Assembly: GCA_959608595.1 (NCBI GenBank)
Contig: CAUHTB010000051.1
Span: 1-5,963 of the forward strand
Direction of reading: 5' to 3'
Length of the DNA stretch: 5,963 nucleotides
From: an uncultured Veillonella sp.
Lineage (GTDB): Bacteria; Bacillota; Negativicutes; Veillonellales; Veillonellaceae
The notes beneath the pieces were generated by a model. It ran no database searches. It was not told the DNA's origin and saw only the letters and a program-made list of their open reading frames with translations. This document shows, piece after piece, positions 1 to 5,198 of the stretch (position 1 is its first letter; each line of letters starts with the position of its first letter). A program made the translations under genes and the position numbers.

Positions 1-969
1 AGTTCCCCAGCCTTTTCCATTGATCCAGAATGTTGTATAATCCTTTTCATTAATAGGAAATACAAGACTTTCAGCCTCTTGATAGGAAATAGCACGAATG
101 TGACCATCAATATATCCAATTAGTCGATTATCTGTACCATTCATCAATAACTCAATACAAGTTTCACTCATACGTGCCGATAAAATAGCATCGAATGCAG
201 AAGGACCGCCACCGCGTTGTAAATATCCTAATACAGTCAAACTTGGATCAAATTCCGTATGCTCCTTAATGAAGGATTTTACTTCTCCACTATTATATGC
301 ACCTTCAGCAACGAGTATCACACTATATTCTTTACCCCGAATCTGTGTTTCCTTTAAATGACGACAGACCTCATGTAAAGGCATAGGATTTTCAGGAACG
401 AGTACAATTTCAGCACCACAGGCAAGGCCAGCTTTAAGTGCAATATGACCTGCTTTACGACCCATTACCTCTACAATGGCTACCCGTTCATGGGAATTAG
501 ATGTATCACGAATTCTTCCAACCGCATCAACTACAGTATTGAGCGCCGTATCAAAGCCTATCGTATATTGAGTGCCGCCCATATCATTATCTATGGTACA
601 GGGAATCGTCATGGTAGACATACCAAGCTTAGCTAAACTCGTAGCGCCTCGCATAGAACCATCGCCACCGATAACAATAAGGTGGTCAATGCTATGGGCT
701 TTCAAAATATCGTAAGCTTTACGCTGAACATCTTCATTTTGAAACTCAGGAAAACGAGCTGTTTTTAGCATGGTACCGCCTTGAGTAATAATGCCACCCA
801 CAGAACGGTTTGCTAAAGGAACAAATTGTTCTTCCATAATACCTAAATAGCCACGTTCAATACCGAAAACTTCAAAGCCTTCATGAATGGCTTTTCTAGT
901 TAGCGCTCTTATGACGGCGTTCATTCCAGGTGCGTCTCCGCCGCTTGTTAGTATTGCGATTTTTCTCAT
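1..969 (-). CDS. pfkA: 6-phosphofructokinase, ATP-type (3' end cut by window edge)
   Basis: Cytoplasmic glycolytic enzyme that phosphorylates fructose 6-phosphate to fructose 1,6-bisphosphate using ATP. My translation gives 323 residues with no stop before position 1; the family is about 320 residues, so only a short tail is missing. Numbering coincides with E. coli PfkA structural numbering. Visible motifs are TSGGDAPGMN (8-17), Y41, GGTMLKTARFPEF with R72 (64-76), GGDGS (101-105), TIDND (125-129, catalytic D127), R162, MGR (169-171), E222 and LQRGG (250-254, R252). G104 is the ATP-type residue; pyrophosphate-dependent enzymes have Asp there and Lys at 124. Effector-site R21, R25 and K213 are kept. 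Oddities: residue 124 is Cys rather than Gly, 243 is Ser rather than Arg, and 249 is Tyr rather than His; the last two bind the F6P phosphate in E. coli. The start is the second of two nearby ATGs, 8 nt after AAGGGGG. It overlaps the upstream gene by 74 nt and is probably co-transcribed with it. The family call is firm; substrate preference is not. Confidence 0.95.
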   Translation of the reverse strand, partial: MRKIAILTSGGDAPGMNAVIRALTRKAIHEGFEVFGIERGYLGIMEEQFVPLANRSVGGIITQGGTMLKTARFPEFQNEDVQRKAYDILKAHSIDHLIVIGGDGSMRGATSLAKLGMSTMTIPCTIDNDMGGTQYTIGFDTALNTVVDAVGRIRDTSNSHERVAIVEVMGRKAGHIALKAGLACGAEIVLVPENPMPLHEVCRHLKETQIRGKEYSVILVAEGAYNSGEVKSFIKEHTEFDPSLTVLGYLQRGGGPSAFDAILSARMSETCIELLMNGTDNRLIGYIDGHIRAISYQEAESLVFPINEKDYTTFWINGKGWGT

Positions 970-1810
970 ATCCATTACCCCCTTGTGGTGTACGTTGTTT
1001 GGATATAGTTTCTGTCTTATGTCCTGTAATTGCTTGATTAGATTTCTTATGTTTGCGACGTTTATCATTACCCGCTCTATAAGATGCCACCTTATCAGAA
1101 AGTTCTTTTTTCAAGACTATCTGCTTGGTTTCCGTATCATTAGAAATCCTTTTATTAAAGCGTTGTGTTTTAGATAATTCATGATTATCAAATTTGTTTC
1201 TTAGAGAATTATTAAATTGTGATTCTTGAAATGACTGTTTACCATCTCTATTTTCCGTATCATTGGGTTGACGTCTTGCTTTAAATTGAACACCTGAGGT
1301 TACTAACTCATCCTCAATACGTTGCATAAAATCATAGGTCCGACCATTTGTTGTATCTAGTACAAAATCACACTGCTTATACACCGGTTTCCAGGATTGT
1401 ATCATAGCATGTACAAAGGCATGAACATTGTTATAATCCATGGTTGGCCGTTTCCCAATACGGCGATTCACACGACTGACAATGCGAAATTGTGCAGCTC
1501 GGATACCAATGATATAAGAATATTTCTTCAATACCTTTAATGTGCGATGTTCAATGGGAAAATTACCACCTACGGAGATGACTGCTTCGTGATATAAGCA
1601 AACCTTTTTCAGTACATCCATTTCTGCACGTCGGAATGCTTTTTCCCCAATTTTCTTGAATATTTCAGCAATAGGCAACCCAAAACGACCTTCTAATACG
1701 CGATCGGTATCTACAAATTGCCATCCCTTGCGTTCCGCAAGATTACGACCGAAATGGCTCTTGCCACTCCCCATAGAACCGATGAGCATAATATTTCGTT
1801 TTATTATCAT
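896..1810 (-). CDS. Shikimate-kinase-like P-loop protein with a long basic C-terminal tail
   Basis: Residues 1-175 match the shikimate kinase fold (AroK family, usually about 165-180 aa). A Walker A motif GSMGSGKS is at 11-18, DTD at 34-36, FRRAE at 59-63 (the FRxxE shikimate-binding arginine, R60) and a lid-like KRP at 120-122. Canonical enzymes phosphorylate shikimate at the 3-OH with ATP. Two substrate positions differ: the GGG motif reads GGN (81-83), and the arginine of the R-x-P-L-Y motif is Trp (W140, WKPVY), equivalent to M. tuberculosis R136, which contacts shikimate. Residues from about 176 to 304 form an unrelated extension rich in Lys, Arg, Asn, Gln and Thr, probably disordered, containing RRRR and running 74 nt into pfkA in another frame. 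The ATG at 1810 follows AAGGGG by 10 nt. A shikimate kinase gene also neighbours pilMNOPQ in many gammaproteobacteria. The P-loop kinase fold is secure; shikimate kinase activity is doubtful, so no symbol is assigned. Confidence 0.85.
   Translation of the reverse strand: MIIKRNIMLIGSMGSGKSHFGRNLAERKGWQFVDTDRVLEGRFGLPIAEIFKKIGEKAFRRAEMDVLKKVCLYHEAVISVGGNFPIEHRTLKVLKKYSYIIGIRAAQFRIVSRVNRRIGKRPTMDYNNVHAFVHAMIQSWKPVYKQCDFVLDTTNGRTYDFMQRIEDELVTSGVQFKARRQPNDTENRDGKQSFQESQFNNSLRNKFDNHELSKTQRFNKRISNDTETKQIVLKKELSDKVASYRAGNDKRRKHKKSNQAITGHKTETISKQRTPQGGNGYEKNRNTNKRRRRTWNERRHKSAN
978..984 (-). promoter_or_regulatory. Shine-Dalgarno site that fixes the pfkA start
   Basis: On the minus strand AAGGGGG ends 8 nt before the ATG at 969 but only 2 nt before the ATG at 975. 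The longer reading (MDMRKIA) would need an impossibly short spacing, so the protein most likely begins MRKIAILTSGG, which also fits the family N-terminus. The site lies inside the coding sequence of the upstream kinase-like gene. Confidence 0.75.
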
Positions 1811-1843
1811 GTATTATGTGCCCCTTATTATTTCATATCCTTC

Positions 1844-1871
1844 ATTGTACTATAAAATGTCACAAAAACAA
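1844..1871 (-). promoter_or_regulatory. Probable sigma-70-type promoter for the kinase-like gene and pfkA
   Basis: Reading the minus strand, TTGTTT (1871-1866) is followed after 16 nt by TACAAT (1849-1844), about 34 nt before the ATG at 1810. These match the -35 and -10 consensus at four and five of six positions respectively. The site lies just after the pilus-operon terminator, where a new promoter is needed, and its -35 coincides with the terminator U-tract. This is a sequence match only; no start-site data. Confidence 0.5.
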
Positions 1872-1906
1872 AGACAGACTATAGAATAACAATCTATAAT
1901 CTGTCT
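1864..1906 (-). terminator. Rho-independent terminator of the pilus operon
   Basis: On the minus strand, AGACAGATTATAG (1906-1894) and CTATAGTCTGTCT (1884-1872) form a 13-bp stem with a single G-U wobble and a 9-nt loop (1893-1885). It is followed by a U-rich tract, TTGTTTTT (1871-1864). It starts 30 nt after the pilO stop codon. The plus strand lacks a U-tract on its own 3' side, so the terminator works leftwards only. It separates the pilus operon from the kinase-like/pfkA unit. Confidence 0.88.
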
Positions 1907-1935
1907 CTATTAATATTACTATATAAGAATATATA

Positions 1936-2454
1936 TTAAGACCTCATAATCGGTTTTACTGCACAATGTACATACACTACATTGCCTTTCCGTTCTATGT
2001 CCTCGATTTCTATACGGCGTGAAGGGTCTTTTGCTTCAACAGTATTAACCCAGTTGATAAGACGTTCTGTACTTCCTAATACATTTAACTCTAATACCCC
2101 TTCATGCTCATCAGTACTAACAATCATTAATGGTTCTCCTTGCAAAGACTCAAAAATACTAGTATTAGAACTCGTGTTCGATAGCTTGTTTTCTGTAAAA
2201 GACGCTAGTAATTTCGCTTCCTTAGATGCGATATAATCTGACTCAGCCTGCATTTGGATAACATAGTTTTCTTGCCGTTCTTTCAAATGAGTCGCTTTGT
2301 GATTTAAGTTAATATACCCATATAGTGAAATACTAATGATGATACCCCACACTAGTATGATCATTACTATCTTCTCTACTGGATGTGTTGTGCTCTCCTT
2401 TAGATCCTTCCATATGGAATGTATATATACCTTGATCTGCTTTAACTGTTCCAT
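1936..2454 (-). CDS. pilO: PilO/GspM-like inner-membrane pilus assembly protein
   Basis: A 172-residue bitopic membrane protein with the PilO/GspM layout. A short amphipathic cytoplasmic N-terminus (1-27) is followed by one membrane helix (about 28-47), a charged, coiled-coil-like segment (about 52-85) and a small C-terminal domain with alternating strand and helix (about 105-170) that fits the ferredoxin-like fold of this family. Sequence conservation in this family is poor, so the call rests on architecture and on its place after pilM and pilN. PilO pairs with PilN in the platform linking the cytoplasmic motor to the envelope part of the machine. The ATG at 2454 has a weak GGA-type site 5-6 nt upstream. 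A TTG at 2469 is possible, and an ATG at 2364 would remove the whole cytoplasmic segment. The chosen start gives a 122-nt overlap with pilN in another frame. It is the last gene before the terminator. Confidence 0.75.
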   Translation of the reverse strand: MEQLKQIKVYIHSIWKDLKESTTHPVEKIVMIILVWGIIISISLYGYINLNHKATHLKERQENYVIQMQAESDYIASKEAKLLASFTENKLSNTSSNTSIFESLQGEPLMIVSTDEHEGVLELNVLGSTERLINWVNTVEAKDPSRRIEIEDIERKGNVVYVHCAVKPIMRS

Positions 2455-2923
2455 GACAATCCATTCCAATTAACCTTTGTTGAAGACTAGCTATAAATTT
2501 ACGGCATGCTTCATCACTATGGCCTATACCATCTACACTAATATGTTCATCTTTTATATTGAGGTGTTGTAAACTAATTCCTTGCTCCATAGCTATATCA
2601 AGGACATATAAAACGATAGTATTTTGAAAAATAGGTTTTTTATTTTTCCCCGAACTATTCTTAAGTATTTTATTTTTAACTGATGCTATATCCTCATACT
2701 GTTTTTCAATTGACTGATACTGCGGATTTTCCAATAGCGTCAATAGTTCTGCCTTTTCAGTCTTATATTGTTCATAGTTCGACAAGCAACAACCAATTGC
2801 TATTAATCCTACTATTCCGTATACAATACTCATACCATATAGATAATAACGATATTTATGCCATAAACTATGCCAACGTAACGATCGAGGCATTAGATTA
2901 ATATATCTACCATCCCAAGCCAA
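2333..2923 (-). CDS. pilN: PilN-like inner-membrane pilus assembly protein
   Basis: With a TTG start at 2923 the product is 196 residues. YINLMP (7-12) corresponds to the INLLP signature at the N-terminus of PilN, the segment that binds the groove of PilM. One membrane helix follows at about 27-47, then a helical, charged stretch (50-90) and a periplasmic ferredoxin-like domain (about 100-172). The final 24 residues are hydrophilic and low in complexity, and are encoded where the reading frame is shared with pilO. The TTG is preceded by AAGGGGG with 10-nt spacing. The alternative TTG at 2953 would add ten residues encoded within the end of pilM, and the ATG at residue 11 would destroy the signature. 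The gene overlaps pilM by 17 nt. PilN would form a heterodimer with PilO and anchor PilM at the membrane. PilN-family membership is well supported by the signature plus context. Confidence 0.8.
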   Translation of the reverse strand: MAWDGRYINLMPRSLRWHSLWHKYRYYLYGMSIVYGIVGLIAIGCCLSNYEQYKTEKAELLTLLENPQYQSIEKQYEDIASVKNKILKNSSGKNKKPIFQNTIVLYVLDIAMEQGISLQHLNIKDEHISVDGIGHSDEACRKFIASLQQRLIGMDCHGTVKADQGIYTFHMEGSKGEHNTSSREDSNDHTSVGYHH

Positions 2924-3761
2924 TCCATTTAAGCCCCCTTGCGGCCATACCAATGGCCATATCCCAATCTAATTGTCCTTGCTTACATCGATTACGACCA
3001 CGTCCTAAGAATAATAATGGAATATACTCTGTTTCTCCATATATAGAGATAATAGCTTCCATATCCTTTTGTTCCTCATCGGTTAATTGATCTAACCCAT
3101 ACAACTTAACCCCTTGTATTTCATCTACACCAAATTCTTGCAATCTAGATTCTAGTACCTCCATAGCTTCTGATACATCACTGCTACTAATAGGGACAAT
3201 CCGTTCTTGAACACATATATCATTCCACCATAGCCATAAGTGTAGATGATCCTTTTCTACGACTCCAGTCACGGTACCACTACGCCGCATCAAGCTGTAA
3301 CAAATAGGAATAGGCCAGAAATCGATTACGTCCACCGGTGCATAGGTGTCTCGTATACCTTGTTTTAAAAGTTCTAATGAATGACGCTCTACAGCAACCA
3401 TAAACATATGGTAATTATGCCTTGGATATTCCCGACGACATGCATCCATTTGGAAACTGTCGCCATCAAAGGTAAAGTAATCCTCTACATTCCATTTGAT
3501 GAACTCCTTCATATCAAAATCGTGAGGATCATAAGGTGCTACATGCATTTGTGTATCAATATTAGCTACAATGCTGTAAGCTCCATCATCTAAATCATAC
3601 ATTTCTATAAATTTTCTAACATCCTCATCAATAGATGCACTGCGTTTCATTTCCAATGCATCAGTAATGACCATCGTTTTATTTTCTACATGAGCTGTCA
3701 CACATACAATACGTTCATCTGTAATACATACACCAGTATGTATTTTCTTTTTCCGTTTCAT
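2907..3761 (-). CDS. pilM: PilM-like actin-fold pilus assembly protein, divergent
   Basis: A 284-residue cytoplasmic protein without signal peptide or membrane helix; typical PilM is about 350. The best family marks are the C-terminal DWDMAIGMAARGL (265-277), which corresponds to the conserved A-x-GLA-x-RG ending of PilM, and a central V-D-V-I-D segment (143-147) before a helix. PilM is an actin-like protein that binds ATP and the PilN N-terminus, docking the pilus motor to the membrane platform. Here the N-terminal nucleotide loop (usually G-x-D-I-G) reads TGVCIT (9-14), and the second loop (usually D-I-G-x) reads VVEKDH (167-172), so acidic and glycine residues are missing. It may be a nucleotide-free scaffold, more like the cytoplasmic domain of GspL. 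The ATG at 3761 has GAGGTG 5 nt upstream, overlapping the stop of the preceding gene across a 9-nt gap. Its position directly before pilN and pilO strongly supports the call. Confidence 0.78.
   Translation of the reverse strand: MKRKKKIHTGVCITDERIVCVTAHVENKTMVITDALEMKRSASIDEDVRKFIEMYDLDDGAYSIVANIDTQMHVAPYDPHDFDMKEFIKWNVEDYFTFDGDSFQMDACRREYPRHNYHMFMVAVERHSLELLKQGIRDTYAPVDVIDFWPIPICYSLMRRSGTVTGVVEKDHLHLWLWWNDICVQERIVPISSSDVSEAMEVLESRLQEFGVDEIQGVKLYGLDQLTDEEQKDMEAIISIYGETEYIPLLFLGRGRNRCKQGQLDWDMAIGMAARGLKWIGLGW
2934..2940 (-). promoter_or_regulatory. Shine-Dalgarno site supporting the TTG start of pilN
   Basis: AAGGGGG on the minus strand lies inside the end of pilM, 10 nt before the TTG at 2923. 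The same AAGGGGG sequence precedes pfkA. No ATG in the pilN frame lies between it and the INLMP signature, which makes a TTG start the best reading. Confidence 0.55.
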
Positions 3762-3770
3762 AGATTCACC

Positions 3771-4178
3771 TCAATATGGTTTTATCTTCATAACATGCAT
3801 AGTATGATCTGTATCTACTGCCACATACATATGTACACGACTTACTATTTCCTGATGTTTCAATTTTCCATAACTCATAACGTGACGAGGATTCTCACGG
3901 GATGGATCGGCCTCAATAGTAATTTCCACATCCGCATCATCAGCTACAATTAGCTTTCCTTGAAAGTCCCATGTATTACCGGCCTTACAGTAGCCTACAA
4001 ACCAATGTGCTCCACTTTGCGCTGCATAATGAGCCTCTTCTAAATGCAATTCATCTACTGCATTACTTTCACAAATTTGACCAATACGCAATCCCATAAA
4101 GGCTAATACTAATAAAAAGGACATTGTAAATATGGCTACATATGTAATAAACCCAGCATTATGGGCTTCTATGTTCAT
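3771..4178 (-). CDS. GspK/PilX-like minor pseudopilin
   Basis: A 135-residue protein with a class III prepilin signal. A nine-residue leader (MNIEAHNAG) precedes a predicted cut before Phe, then a hydrophobic helix of about 20 residues (10-30). Position 5 of the predicted mature protein is Val rather than Glu; GspK of type II secretion systems also lacks Glu5, in keeping with a place at the pilus tip where no subunit lies above it. The rest resembles the N-terminal portion of PilX/GspK (E-E-A-x-x-A-A-Q-S-G-A at about 47-57, a hallmark of this group) plus a small beta-rich domain. It lacks the large insertion domain of classical GspK (about 300 aa). The start at 4178 is supported by GAGGA 8 nt upstream; an ATG at 4211 would give a longer leader without such a site. 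It overlaps the preceding gene by 20 nt. Confidence 0.75.
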   Translation of the reverse strand: MNIEAHNAGFITYVAIFTMSFLLVLAFMGLRIGQICESNAVDELHLEEAHYAAQSGAHWFVGYCKAGNTWDFQGKLIVADDADVEITIEADPSRENPRHVMSYGKLKHQEIVSRVHMYVAVDTDHTMHVMKIKPY

Positions 4179-4734
4179 GACTTGTTTCCTCATTATCTTT
4201 ATACCAATCATATATACTACTTTGACCTATAGCGACTTCATATATAGCTAAGCCTCCATATCCAGCAGTATATTTTTTATCACCAGTAAATCGATTCGTA
4301 ATATACCAGCGCATATGGACTACTCCGCTCTCATCCATACTAAATGGATGTTCTTGTGTGTACCCAACATTTCGTTTATCCTTTGTGCCGATAATACGGC
4401 TGCCGCTAACAGGTTGTAAACTGCCATCTGTAAGCTTTCTATACAAAGCATGGCGTTGTAATGTTAGTGTAGTCCGCTTAGTGTCGTGAATATATAAGGT
4501 ACTATTTCGATCCTCTACCGTTATCGGTACAGGATTCCATATGATTTGAGCTACCACCATGCGCCGCGTATAACGACCATCCTCCATCATAGAAACGCTA
4601 TCTACAAATTTTGCATTCCACATAACCCCATAAAAAACTATACCTAACAATAACGTTAAAACGATGGTAGAAATAGTTATACTGATGAGTGTGGAATACA
4701 AAATAAAACCTCTTTGTGCATCATGAGTCCTCAC
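4159..4734 (-). CDS. GspJ/PilW-like minor pseudopilin
   Basis: A 191-residue prepilin-like protein. The leader (M)RTHDAQRG is nine residues, followed by a predicted cut before Phe and a hydrophobic helix (about 10-34) with the rhythm of GFTLIELLVAIAI, but with Ser at mature position 5 where Glu is expected. The remainder is a globular beta-rich domain with charged stretches, of normal length for GspJ or PilW (about 190-220 aa). The start is a GTG, supported by GGAGG 7 nt upstream. The GTGA at 4734-4731 overlaps the stop of the preceding gene, suggesting translational coupling. Minor pseudopilins of this class join the H, I and K types in the complex that primes pilus assembly. Assignment to the J/W class rests on size and gene order, since these globular domains are poorly conserved. 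Confidence 0.7.
   Translation of the reverse strand: MRTHDAQRGFILYSTLISITISTIVLTLLLGIVFYGVMWNAKFVDSVSMMEDGRYTRRMVVAQIIWNPVPITVEDRNSTLYIHDTKRTTLTLQRHALYRKLTDGSLQPVSGSRIIGTKDKRNVGYTQEHPFSMDESGVVHMRWYITNRFTGDKKYTAGYGGLAIYEVAIGQSSIYDWYKDNEETSHEHRSP
4187..4191 (-). promoter_or_regulatory. Shine-Dalgarno site that fixes the start of the GspK-like gene
   Basis: GAGGA on the minus strand ends 8 nt before the ATG at 4178. This selects a nine-residue prepilin leader instead of the 20-residue one that would result from the upstream ATG at 4211. Confidence 0.65.
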
Positions 4735-5198
4735 CGTATTTCCTCCAAGTCGAGAGATAAGGTATACACAACAGATTCATTATCTATGGCCTGCACAGTT
4801 AATCGTTGTAGGACAATGCCATTTTCTACGATAGGCTCTACATGTGATTTATATGTAATCGATTCACTGGGACTCATAATAAATTGAGAGTTATGTATAC
4901 CTTCTTGAATATGTCCCGTTTGATAATATGTAGACTTACTTTCTTCTACATATGTTATGGTATCTTGTAATATATGATCCCAATAGTAAGCCTTATAGAT
5001 TGTTAAGGTAGCCATCCAAAATACAGATAATATAACAGGCAAGATAAACATAATAATAGCTGTTGATACTAGGGCATCTCCATACATAAAGCCCTTAGTG
5101 TACTTCTTCCCATCGAATACGTCCCGTTTGTACAGATATCCATATACGATTTCTCTCACCACTTTCTCGATCCCGTAAAATAAGTTCCGTTCCATCAT
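4731..5198 (-). CDS. GspI/PilV-like minor pseudopilin with a long leader
   Basis: A 155-residue prepilin-like protein if it starts at the ATG at 5198. The prepilin site is at residues 36/37 (KYTKG, then FMYGDALVSTAI), which aligns residue by residue with GFTLLEVLVALAI, with Asp at mature position 5 in place of Glu. A hydrophobic helix covers about 42-68, and a small globular domain follows, giving a mature length of 119 aa, usual for GspI or PilV. The start is uncertain. ATG 5198 has AGGA 7 nt upstream but yields a 36-residue leader and a 104-nt overlap with the preceding gene. GTG at 5162 or 5159 would give a leader of about 24 residues but has a weak ribosome site. No ATG lies closer to the cut site. 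The overlap with the following gene is the 4-nt GTGA. The I/V class is inferred from helix, size and order. Confidence 0.7.
   Translation of the reverse strand: MMERNLFYGIEKVVREIVYGYLYKRDVFDGKKYTKGFMYGDALVSTAIIMFILPVILSVFWMATLTIYKAYYWDHILQDTITYVEESKSTYYQTGHIQEGIHNSQFIMSPSESITYKSHVEPIVENGIVLQRLTVQAIDNESVVYTLSLDLEEIR
4742..4746 (-). promoter_or_regulatory. Shine-Dalgarno site supporting the GTG start of the GspJ-like gene
   Basis: GGAGG on the minus strand lies 7 nt before the GTG at 4734. No ATG in this frame precedes the prepilin cleavage site, so GTG is the only start that leaves a leader peptide. Confidence 0.75.

Noticed and set aside
967..975. Upstream ATG at 975 as the pfkA start
   Set aside because: The Shine-Dalgarno site would be only 2 nt away, whereas the ATG at 969 has ideal 8-nt spacing.
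970..1050. A separate promoter for pfkA inside the kinase tail (TATATC as -10)
   Set aside because: No acceptable -35 lies at the right distance; the match is no better than expected in AT-rich DNA.
887..1177. Open frame of 96 codons on the plus strand
   Set aside because: It lies opposite the kinase tail and the start of pfkA, has no plausible ribosome site or family resemblance, and is a shadow of the minus-strand genes.
1129..1264. Two copies of a 13-nt repeat as the start of a repeat array
   Set aside because: Only two copies, spaced 123 nt apart and inside coding sequence; not a CRISPR or tandem array.
1656..1889. Plus-strand frame of 77 codons running into the intergenic region
   Set aside because: It is antisense to the P-loop region of the kinase-like gene and reads through the terminator stem; nothing supports translation.
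3690..3953. Plus-strand frame of 87 codons rich in Tyr, His and Ile
   Set aside because: Its composition is what AT-rich antisense sequence gives; it covers the well-supported junction of the GspK-like gene and pilM.
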